Assembly (NCBI GenBank): GCA_023213315.1
Contig: JAKCPI010012724.1
Span: 1 to 64,000 of the forward strand
Source: Euborellia annulipes
Taxonomy: Eukaryota > Arthropoda > Insecta > Dermaptera > Anisolabididae
DNA: 64,000 nt
Reading direction: 5' to 3'
Part shown: positions 34,601 to 44,300 of the stretch, piece after piece
Numbering within the stretch: position 1 is the first letter of the stretch
Layout: the number at the start of each line of letters is the position of its first letter
Notes under the pieces: model-generated
Seen by the model: the letters and a program-made list of their open reading frames with translations, nothing else
What the model was told of the DNA's origin: nothing
Database searches by the model: none
Position numbers and translations under genes: made by a program

Positions 34601-37600
34601 GGAAGGATATGGTAAGAAGGGCTGTCTCATTCGAAGGGAACTCCACACCCTTATCACCCCTCGCTTGCCTCGATATTGTTCTAGGGCCGCCAAATGCTCG
34701 ATTGATCCTTAAATCTGTTCATTTACTGTATAAGCCATCCATGAGTTCAGGAGGTGAAATAAATTTTTTATTTAATCTGTTAATCTTATTCTAGGTCTTA
34801 TTATTTTTGAAAAAATTTTTTTTAGATCTGTTCCTGGATCGCCTTAGATAGAATTAAGTAGGTAATTAAAAATTAAAATTAAAAACGCCGTGAATAATAA
34901 ATAAAAAATAAAAAATACCTAATTCCATCTGAAAGAATCCAAGAAAAGAAATACCGAATAAATTTTCTAAAAAATTTTTTTATATTTTGTCCTTATCAGA
35001 GCAAACAAATTCTGATAACCGCTGGTCCGTATCACAGTGGTAGAGTTCTTGACTCTTGTGCTATGGTAGATCAGAGGTTCGCATTCCGTCTCATTCGACA
35101 AAAATTTATTTACAATTGAATTCGCTATCAATCACTTGAAATAAATGGCTTCCGAAAAAGATCTTAAAAAAAAATTCCGATAATAGAAATTAAAGACATT
35201 TTGAATTTAATTGTGGTTTATTGTGGCTGCCAAAATTTTTGTAGTTGATTTGTATTATTAATTACTAATTAAAATAAACTACAATTAATGCCAAAAATGT
35301 CTTTTTATTAACCACTTAGTGCTTATATAATAAATATGATTCAAATTTAAAAATAAATATACGAACATAATTCCCGTAAAATGTTGTCTTTTAGTTTTTC
35401 GAGAAATTGCATCTTGCCCCGAATCGAGTGATCGTTTTGACTTTCCAAAAAGAGTCTCTTGTGGACAGAAACGAGCGTCTCCATCTCCGAAGGAGTCAGT
35501 GCTATTGAATTCTCGGTTTCATTTTTTTTATTCACATTATCACGTTTCAAGTTCTCTTTTTTTTGGCAAATCCTTTATCATCTCAAGAGATGTCGTTGTG
35601 ATTACAGGCTCAACTGTGATAGTTTCTAAAGTGGTGGAGCTAGAATAGTAAAAAAATGAATTATTAATTAAACAATGCTTTGACCTATGGCTCAGAGATA
35701 GAGCATTAGTTTCTGGTGCCAAAGGCCGAGGGTTAGCATTCCTTCCCAGCTGAGAAATTTATCTATTTTTTTTTTCAATTTCATTAAAGTCTTTTTCGGC
35801 AACGAAGGCCATTTAGACCCAGGATTGGTAGCCAATTCAATTGAAATAAAATGTCGCATGAGACGGGATACGAACCTGCGACCCTTGGTACAAAAGACCA
35901 GCATGGTTCAGGTTATTATTATTTGTTACGGCGCTTTCAGCTGTCATGACTATTTGTGCACTGAATGCGATTTAAGTATTAATTATATAATAAAGAATTT
36001 TTCTTTAACAAGACTGTGAGTGTTGTTTATTGGCGAGACCAAACATCCCATGGCCCCCGGGAATCGAACCCAGGATCTCCGGCCTTTCCGGGGCATAGAC
36101 ATTGCACCAGGCCACCGGACCCTCGACCTATACCAATAAAATTCCCGGGGCCATGGGATGTTTGGCATCGCCAGTAAACAACACTCACAGTCTTTTTAAA
36201 TATATCTATGACTAGTTAAGTCCGAATCGAGGTATTTTGAATACTATTATCTTATTCAAATATCGACGTTCTAATTAGCAGTGTCTAACTCCACTTTTTT
36301 TCGAAAATCATTTTTTTGTATTTTCTGTTGAAAAATATCATTCTCCTTATGCCCTGAACTGGGTAAGAGCGTAATTCAAATTTTTCAGTTCGGAAAGTTG
36401 CCGCACGAAAAGTGTTTAACAGTGGCTCTAATAATGACAATGAAATGTTTTTTGGTTCTCCTGAAAAATAAACAAAAATGGAGTTAGGCACTTAACTAAT
36501 TAGAACGTAGATATATAGATCTCGAAAAATATTTAAAAAATTTTCTTTTTCGATTATATCTCTCAGCCTAAAAAAAAAGTAATTATTCAGAGATAAGTTG
36601 CTGTTGATGTTCGAAATCAGGATCGTTAATAGACTCCCGAAATTAGCGAAACATTCTCCTGATTACAAGAAATAAATACTGTAAAAATTATCATATAATT
36701 ATTAATTTTCTTCTTGAAGCTGATGGTAACTTGAGCAACATGACAAATATAAATTGTAATTTTTTTAAAATAAACATCAAGCCTGAATATCGACGTTCTA
36801 ATTAGTAAAGTGCCTGACTCCATTTTTGTTTATTTTTCAGGAGAGCCAAAAAAACATTTCATTGTCATTATAAGAGCCAATGTTGACTTTTCGAACTGAA
36901 AAATTTGAATTACGCTCTTACCCAGTTCAGGGCATAAGGAGACAGTGGCGGATTAATGCAATTTTGTCGGGGGGCGGTTTTTTTTTTCAATTTTTTTTTT
37001 ATTTAAGGACTTTGTCGGCATCTATGGACATTTAGACCCCTTTCCTATTTATTTAAATTGATTGGTAACAAATTTAATTGAAATTAAAGAGCGGAAATCA
37101 TAATTTTTTTAGATTACTAGTTTTTATAACTGTTTGTATTTCTTGTCGGGGGAGGGGGCGATCGCCCCCCCCCCCCTTAATCCGCCCCTGTAAGGAGATT
37201 GATATTTTTCAACAGAAAATACAAAAAAATGATTTTCGAATAAAAAGTGGAGTTGGACACTTTTCTACTGAGAGCATTGATATGATCCCAATCTAGGATA
37301 GAAACATCGCTTTTGTTTTTTTTCAAGTTAGCTGAAAAAAGTTAAATTTTTGTTTTTATCAACTGCTGACCAATTTTACCTCTAAAAACTTACATGTAGG
37401 AGGGGCCGAAAGCAATCTCTTTTTTTTCATCTTTTAATTACATTTTCTTTATTGAAAAATAATTAGAGTGTTGAGGTTTGTTAGAATTTTAGAAAAAAAG
37501 ACCTTATCGAATTGTTAAAAGAAAAAAATAAATATTTGTAAATTCTAACATTAACAAAAAAAAAAACCGAATAATTAGGACAGCTTGCTTTGAAATCTCA

Positions 37601-37917
37601 GAGTCGCTCGTTTAGGATTTTTCACCCTGAGTTTACGAAGTTTAATTCAGTCTCAAGCCAAAGGCCAAGAATAAATTTTTTTAAAAAATGTTAATTCAGC
37701 TTCGACTACGAATATATCAAATAAGTACGATGTTCTCTGTTACTATTTTGTCATCAGAAAGAGTTGAATACCTTTGTTCTAGCTTCGTCATTTTTTCATC
37801 AATTTTTGAAGAATATCCTTGATTAGGAACTGAAATATCCACACGAATCCATTCATCCTCATCAGCCCTCAAAAGACAAACACAAAACATCCAAAATACG
37901 ACCGTCAATCGCTGCAT
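31659..37917 (-). CDS. Signal-peptide protein with one internal membrane segment, ~267 aa, unnamed; apparent 1-nt indel
   Basis: Proposed exons: 37729-37917, microexon 37626-37651, 35367-35639, 34566-34714, 31763-31900 and terminal 31659-31688. Exons at 34566 and 31763 are strongest: clean splice sites, phase 0 between them. Exon 1 opens with a signal peptide (MQRLTVVFWMFCVCLLRA). The third exon reads a Thr/Glu-rich part, then LTPSEMETLVSVHKRLF, but the two halves lie in different frames across an 8-A run at about 35569-35576; removing one A joins them and also makes the exon end in the phase that the next exon needs. Residues near 194-211 (ALLTISFLLFAVYLIKLV) are a membrane helix, followed by a basic KRRRR site that could be cleaved. 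I recall arthropod proteins with a FPS-x-E-x-AL-x-x-I-x-FL-x-FAV-x-LI-x-LV signature but cannot name one. The microexon and the terminal exon are tentative. Confidence 0.55.
32320..33078. mobile_element. pogo/Tigger-like MITE in an intron
   Basis: Ends CAGAGCACCTCTCATAACG and (inverted) CAGTGGAACGTCGCTTAACG are related, and both are flanked by TA. Termini of the CAGTGGAACCTCGNTTAACGAG type are characteristic of pogo-like elements. More ATAACGAG repeats lie inside (32340-32415, 33010-33065). No transposase remains in the 759 bp. Confidence 0.75.
33729..34127. mobile_element. hAT-type MITE, CAGAGGCGTACCGAG family
   Basis: Perfect 15-bp inverted termini CAGAGGCGTACCGAG, flanked by AAAAACAC and AAAAACTC (7 of 8). 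The 399-bp interior has a 23-nt A run (33838-33862) and short repeated GCAGGGTGGAAAAA units. A right-end remnant of the same family lies at about 17671. Confidence 0.85.
34141..34300. repeat. Foldback around 34200 in the intron
   Basis: TTATTTGTTTCAAATTATTT at 34140 is inverted at about 34258-34280 (AAATAATTTGAAACAAATAA), and the AATAAATCAA strings next to them pair as well. It may be a small MITE; no ends are defined. Confidence 0.5.
35023..35168 (+). repeat. SINE-B copy
   Basis: The tRNA-like head (CAGTGGTAGAGTTC) is followed by GTCTCATTCGACAAAAATTT, CAATTGAATTCGCTATCAAT, GAAATAAATGGCTTCC and GAAAAAGATCTTAAA. It lies in an intron of the 31659-37917 gene. Confidence 0.7.
35680..35905. repeat. 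Two SINE-B segments in opposite orientation
   Basis: A + strand head (GGCTCAGAGATAGAGCATTA ... GCCGAGGGTTAGCATTCC) at 35680-35757 is followed by a - strand near-complete copy at about 35770-35905 with the core GGCCTTCGTTGCCGAAAAAG and a head ending in a box B-like CGCAGGTTCG. Short ORFs on both strands are repeat-derived. Confidence 0.7.
36011..36193. repeat. Inverted repeat enclosing a tRNA-like sequence (SINE-C type)
   Basis: Arms of about 51 bp (36012-36062 and 36141-36192) pair almost fully, starting from GACTGTGAGTGTTG and ending at GGCCCC. Between them the - strand reads as a tRNA-like unit with GGTGGCCTGGTGCAATG and GGGTTCGATTCCC. Similar tRNA-like heads without arms lie at 3855-3945 and 59985-60080. 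Confidence 0.75.
36258..37275. repeat. Long inverted repeat, right arm split by a hAT MITE
   Basis: The left arm (36258-36505) and the right arm (36788-37275 without the 248-bp insert and one duplication) match from ATCGACGTTCTAATTAG through CTTACCCAGTTCAGGGCAT to the GTGGAGTTGGACACTTT end. The spacer is about 280 bp. The intact left arm shows the pre-insertion sequence of the MITE target. Confidence 0.85.
36943..37190. mobile_element. hAT-type MITE, CAGTGGCGGATTAA family, with a SINE-B fragment inside
   Basis: Termini CAGTGGCGGATTAA and TTAATCCGCCCCTG, with the 8-bp duplication TAAGGAGA (36935-36942, 37191-37198). A - strand SINE-B fragment (about 36985-37090, core AAGTCC...GGCATCTATGG) lies inside, so the MITE either carried or later received it. 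G and C runs lie at both ends. Confidence 0.9.
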
Positions 37918-38290
37918 ACTGTCAACAACTGAACAGGAGGAAAAGCAGGAAAAGAATTAACCATGCATGGGCAACTCACTTCTCACCTGGAACCACACTG
38001 ACTCCACCCTGACACTAACTGGATCATAAATTAGCAACGGGAAAATAACACACATTTAATTGTTTCTTCTAATTTATTTAAGTTTTTTCTTCTTTGAGCA
38101 AAAAATATTTTTACAGTTTTTATATTAAAAGTATTAGCAATATTTGATATAGTATTATTTATCTATATCAAAAGATTTAAAGTCTCAGTTTCTTGATAAT
38201 GAAATGAAAACATATTCTAAATAAAAAACAGTGGCTGTTTTAATAGGCAAAGAAATAGCATATAGAGATTTATTGCTTTTAACATTATGT
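37918..38290. other. Region upstream of the 37917 start codon
   Basis: On the - strand GTTCAGTTG lies about 20 nt before the ATG and resembles an initiator, but no TATA box is obvious. The rest up to 38290 is AT-rich and has no coding pattern. Confidence 0.4.
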
Positions 38291-38291
38291 A

Positions 38292-38556
38292 TAATTGGAC
38301 CCTGTTATGCAATGGTGTGTCAAAGACCAAACATCGAGTTTTGAGAAAATCAGCAATAAAGTTTTTTCTTTTCATTGGATTACATACTGTATAATTTTTC
38401 TTGTCAATTGTGCAAGTAACATTAAATATAAATTTTTTTAGGACATATTTCATAAAAAAATACTATTAATTAAAGCATTTGAAACAATATTCAGTGCTTA
38501 ACTCAATTTTGAATTTTTTGGTCTTTGACACACCATTGCATAACAGGGTCCAATTA
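38292..38556. repeat. Perfect 38-bp inverted repeat with a 190-bp loop
   Basis: AATTGGACCCTGTTATGCAA and onward (38292-38330) is repeated exactly in inverse at 38518-38556, ending GCATAACAGGGTCCAATT. The arms would be TIRs of a MITE of about 265 bp. No target duplication is evident, and the ORFs crossing both arms are by-products. Confidence 0.8.
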
Positions 38557-41351
38557 GGACTGAAAATTTATTTATTTAAATGCTTTAGAGGACTTTTTTC
38601 TTCTTTAAAGTGTCAATTATTTAGAAAAAGTTTCAGCATTGTTCTGTGCCCTTTTTCAGCTGTCATTTACAAATTATTTTTATTGATAATCTACATAAAA
38701 ATTATTTGTTAAAAAAATTAATAAGATTTTATATATTTGGGAGGCCCGAAAACTTCTTTGAAACGTTGTCTCAGCATTCAGAAAACCCATTCAATGCAAC
38801 TAAATTAAGTGTATAAAAATATGAAACCAATCACATATTTTTACTTGAATACATTATCTTTTTTTCGCACTATTTTTTCTGAAAGGTAGAGTGTAAAAAC
38901 ATAATTAGAAGTATATATTAATTTTTTTTTTTTTTTTTTTTTAAGGTCCTTCTCGGCATCTAAGGCCATTTAGACCCCATCCCTATTTATTTCAAATGAT
39001 TTGTAGTCAAATCAAATGAAATAAATTTTTCTCGCTTGGGATGGGAAGCGAACCCGGGACTCCGGTGCGAGAAGCTAATGTCTTCCCACGAGCACGGCCC
39101 CGGGCTATATTAATAATTGAAATGTTTTTTTTTTTTTTTGCATCAAACCACTGGTCATCATAGACCTTTGGACCCTAACACATCCATTTTCAAAAAAAAA
39201 AAAAAAAAAAACTTTTTGCCTTCCCCTGGAAAAATTTTTACTGATAATTGAATCGTTTATTTAGAAACCACCTAAGTGCGCTTTTTCAACTTTCGTAAAA
39301 CTAAAGAAAACTGTTTTGAGCTTAAGTTTAGGTCTAGTCTTCTTCAAATATTTTTTCCAAATCAAAAACATGTATTGGGATAATCAAAAGATGTATTTAC
39401 CTTTAAATTGTACAGTAGCACCAAAAACACTTGATTTGAAATTTTGTCACTAGGTGGTTTGAAAAAACGATCAATTTATAAAATTAGTAGATTAGTAGAC
39501 CTATATAAAAACATCCAAATTTTTTATCATATTTTCTCCATCTTTTTTTTAATTAAATTAAACGTTTGGAAAATTAAATTATCTAATTAAAAATATTTTA
39601 ATTTATAATAACATAAATATTATCTTCTATCTTTTTTTTATTACGCCCTTTCAAACACCAGCCATTTTCTATCTTAAAATAGAAAATATATTAAATTAGA
39701 TGAAGTTCAGGAACCTTTTTCATAAAATTCAATAGGATTTGGACCAAGAGGTTAATTAAAAGAAAAGTTTTTAACGAAACTTTATTTGAGCCCAAACAAT
39801 GTTTCGTCCACTTGCTGTAGGAATTCTTCAGTGGTTGGAGTCATAGAGAGCCATATTATAAAAAAATTATTAAACATTCGGGCTTTAAAAAATGCAAAAA
39901 CATGTTGCTAAGACTCTTAGCAAGAAGTTAGAAAGAAACTTGTCTATGTATTTTTTCTTAAAGCCCGACTGTTTAATAATTCGTATTAAAAACTTTTGAC
40001 TTTTAATAAACCTCTTTGTTCAAATCCTATGGAAAATATATTAATATGAGGATGTGGTAGCCAAAGCGAACAAAATTAAAATCTATATTTTGTCGACGAA
40101 AAGGTAAAAAATGAGAAACTGGTATTAATATTTAAATATAAAAATAATTAAAGATTATGCTCTCAATTTTGTATGCATCTCAACTATTTTTATTTTGTAA
40201 TTCTTGTATAAAAAATATAATCTATTATAATAAAATTGTTTGACTGATCATAGGTCCTGATGACGAGTGCGATCGGCAATCGAAACGTTGACAAAATATT
40301 TTTTTTCGCCTTGATTGCCCTTATACTACATCCACATATTATAATAATCCAGCCATCAAGAAACAACTTAGAAAATATATTTTTTTGATGACGGCATTAA
40401 ATCAATGGGTAATTATATTCAAATTATTTACTAAGTTTACTTATCAAAGAATTAAATACTAAAATCATATTCCTTTATATGTCTTTTAAGTATTCAATAA
40501 TTCGAACTAGGTATATAGCTGAATGTTGATATTTGAATTTGGTAGCAACACAGCATTCCATTTTATTATCCAAACGCGGGCCGACGTTTCGGTTTTTGGC
40601 CAGATTAATGTCTGAAATTATATATCCTCGCCAAGATATTTTGGGCATAAACAAAATTTTATTTTGGGCATAAACAAAATTTTATTTTGGGCATTAACAT
40701 AGTTGAGAGATTTACAATTGTGTATGATCAATATAACTTGGCGAGTATATATTATTTTGGACATTAATCTAGCCCTGAAGATGGGTTCATAGGAGACCGA
40801 AACGTGAATGAAAGAAAAACTAGCTGCGTTGTCCATTTTTCTACCAAATTTAAATACTGTAATCAACCATTGTTAAGTTCATTAAAACTAACTAAAAATA
40901 AATTAAGTTTTAGAGATCATTGTGTTAAATCAAGATAACAATTAGATGCCTCTCTGTTACAAAAAATGTACTTCTCCCCTCCTCCTATAAAAAATTACCG
41001 TTCGGGAAGGACCACTCTTCCAACTCAATATTAATTTAATAATCAAATTCTTTAATCATTTCATTATAAACATCTTGATAAAATGTATTTCTCCTTATGA
41101 TTAACACTTTGTCCTCTTGCACCTTGTTTCTATATCTTTTTCATTAATTTTCACTTGAATAGTATAAAAAAAAATTGTGTATAATAATTATTATTGCCAT
41201 AAGCAAGAAGATGACTTATTTTTTATATACATTTCAATTATAAAAATCTAATTATTCATTATCATTAAAAATAAAAAAGCTTTAAGCTTATAAAAAATTA
41301 ATATAAATATAGAGATTCTTATAAATATAGAAAACTATTTTTTTGTTATTG
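38557..41351. other. Intergenic: SINE-B copy and several GAAACGT repeat ends
   Basis: A - strand SINE-B copy lies at about 38930-39105. Sequences combining TGAAGA or GATGACGA with CGAAACGT occur at 39800-39830 (-), 40255-40295 (+), 40570-40600 (-) and 40775-40810 (+). A 23-bp unit TATTTTGGGCATAAACAAAA is repeated three times at 40636-40700. No gene is seen between the two - strand genes. Confidence 0.5.
38930..39105 (-). repeat. SINE-B copy, near complete
   Basis: The - strand carries a tRNA-like head (GCTCGTGGGAAGACATTAGC, GGGTTCGCTTCCC), CATTTGATTTGACTACAAAT, GAAATAAATAGGGATGGGGT, the core GGCCTTAGATGCCGAGAAGG and ACCTTAAA with an A-rich tail. Confidence 0.75.
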
Positions 41352-44300
41352 TTATTTATAAGCTGTTGATTTTTGTAAAACTGTAAATTCATAAAGTCTA
41401 AAATCAATGATACACAGACATCGGAAAAACAAAAGAATTGCGGATGCTGACCAGAATACTGCAATTAAGATAAGATTGATCTGAAAAAAAGAAAAAGAGA
41501 ATATTTAGCTATAAAAGAGTGGAAAACTTTTATTTTGGATTGTTTTAACTTATTATTATATTATACTTAATAGGGTCCGACCGAAATAAGATTTTCAGCC
41601 GAATCCGAAACCGAATTTCGCCCGCAATTTTAGTACATTGCAAAATTTCCAACGGGCAATTGGTCAAACAGAATGGACAGACGGACACTCTGCTTAGAAA
41701 AGAAGAATATACAGTATATATTGGTTACTAACACTTGCAGCACGAAAAAGGCTCTCGAATGGTTCCTCTTCCTGTCCGATGTATTTTAAATAATGATCAC
41801 ACCTGAAACAATGGCATACATATTATCTCAGAAATATTGTTTTGTATTTTAAAAACCCTATAAATTTTATATCGAAGGCTACCTAGCTGTGATAAAATCT
41901 TTATTATTTTACTCTTGTACTTCCTAGCAAAGATAGGAGAAATGGTTGCCATGGTAATAAAATATAAATATTTTCCCATACTAATAAATTTTACATCTTT
42001 TATTCATGGCGTAGTAGGTAGCGGCCTACCTCCTATACCAAACGTCGCGGGTTCGGACCCAGGCAGTCCGATGATTTTATTTAAGCCATTTGGATACCAG
42101 ATGGCTTAAATAGAAATGCCTGAACCCCAAATTGATATATTAATTACAACGGTTATCGTCAAAGTCTTATATGGCCTAAGTTGCCGAAAAGACTGTGTGA
42201 ATGTGTGTGTGAATGTGAGTGTGAATGAGAAAAAAGTGTGAATGTTTTTAAAAAAAAAAAATCTTTTATTCAAATATATCGGCGGGAACTAAATATATGC
42301 CGACACGAAAAATCTGGTGTGACAACTTTCGATTACCGAAGGTAAGAGATTGGTTTTATTTTTGTGAAACATTTAGCGTGTCTAGTATAAATAAATAAAT
42401 AAAAGAAAGTAAAAAAGGTAAGACAAAGTAAATCTAAAAAATTTAATTTCAACAGCGCCTGTTAATTATGTTGTAAATTACTCTTTTTAGCAAGATTGAA
42501 TGTCTAATACAGTCATTTGCAGGCGCAATTGATTGGTGCTACTCTCTGGTGGAGATGATTGAAATACGCTAATTTCAATAATCTCAATTAGGGTCCGACC
42601 GAAACAAGATTTTCAGCCGAAACCGAAACCGAATATTCGGCCTCAAACTTAGTTTCGGCCGAAACCGTAACCGAAACCGAAACTTGTATTTCCTATAAAA
42701 TTTTTTTTTCATTTTACCTTTTTTTTTTGAATTTTTTTCCCTCTCGTGAAAATCATTTTACCTTTTTTTTTTTTTTTAGGGAGACTAAATTTTTTTTCCC
42801 TCAAGTGCAAATCATTTGACCTTTTTTTTTTTGCATGCGAGTCTCATCCCATTTTTTCAGACTCTGGTTTCGGCCGGCCGAAAGTTTCGACTACTTTTTG
42901 GCCGAAACCGAAACTACGGCCGAAACCATGATTTTTGGCGAAACTGGCCGAAACCGTAACCGAAACCGAATATTCGGTCGGTTCCTAATCTCAATTAGAG
43001 AGTAGAACCCATGCAATAGGCCTATTTCTCCCTAACGCCACTAGGGAGTAGCACCAATCAGCTGCGCCTGCAACGGAGAGCATTAAATATCAAGGAATAT
43101 ATTGTTGAACAGAAATAACAGTGGATTTTTGAAAAATTTCAGAAGAATTATTATATATTAATTAAAAAATTTTTTTGTTACAATAAATTTTCTAGAAATA
43201 CAAATGAGTTACGTATGGAAAGGTCTCGCCCTTTAAACTATATAAAAAAAACTTTGAAAATGTTTTCAATTAAAATTAAAATTAAGTGCTTTTACAAAAT
43301 TTCTTACTTAATAAAACAAAAATATTGTATAAAAGTTAGTTGTTCCAAAAAATTTAGAAAAAAATTATTAATCCAAATTCCTTTTAATAAAAAAAGTTCA
43401 ATTAGAGATGGAGCATTATTAGCTTCTGATGCCAAAGGTCAAGGGTTTGCATCCTGTCCCAGGCAAGAAATTTATTTAAATTGAATAGGATAACCAGGGC
43501 CGTGCCTAGGTTATTTAGCGCCCGGAGCAAGTTAGTCCTTTAGCGCCCTCTGTATGTATTTTTTACATTGTCACAATAATGTTTCCCGTCCGGAAAAATG
43601 TTTTACCTTTTTTTTAGAGAAGCTAGATTTTTGCCGCCCCCGGGACCGAAATTTTTTCCCGTGTGGCGCCCCCGGAACCAAAAATTTTTTATTTTTCCCT
43701 TTTTGCCGCCCTAGGCGGCCGCCTAGTTTGCCTAGTGGAAGCGCCGCCACTGATATTAGCATTCAAAGATTCATCTGCATTTGCGCCCCTTAAAAATTTG
43801 CGCCCTGGGCAAAGGCCCCGGTCGCCCCCCCCCCCTAAGCACGGCCCTGAGGATAACAATCAATTGAAATAAATAGGAACGGGGCCTAAATGGCCTCAGA
43901 TGCCGAAAAATACCTTAAACAAATTTAAAAAAAAAAGTTCAATTAGAGGAATATTTTGACAAGGATTAATTTTTAAAGATAAATAGCTATATTTCTAACT
44001 CTAAATGGCAAACCTAACATAAACATTACATTATGTTTTTGGTTAGAGAGAAGAGCTTTTTTAATAAATAAAAAAAATAATAATAATAATAATTACTATA
44101 GAAAAAAAATGTATAAAAATATTTTTATAAATTTTGATTTCATCCTTTTTACTTTCTCTTACCTCTATATATATGTTAATATATATAGGGAGAGAAAGTA
44201 TTGGATTCTTGTCAAAAATTCGATGTCGAGATTTTGATGAATATACACGTTTTGAGGTCCCCTGAATCCAAAAAAGTGGTTTTCGCGACATGGTCTGTCT

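Noticed and set aside
35983..36168. Functional tRNA gene at 36063-36140
   Set aside because: The tRNA-like unit has imperfect stems, lies within inverted arms and recurs elsewhere as a SINE-C head.
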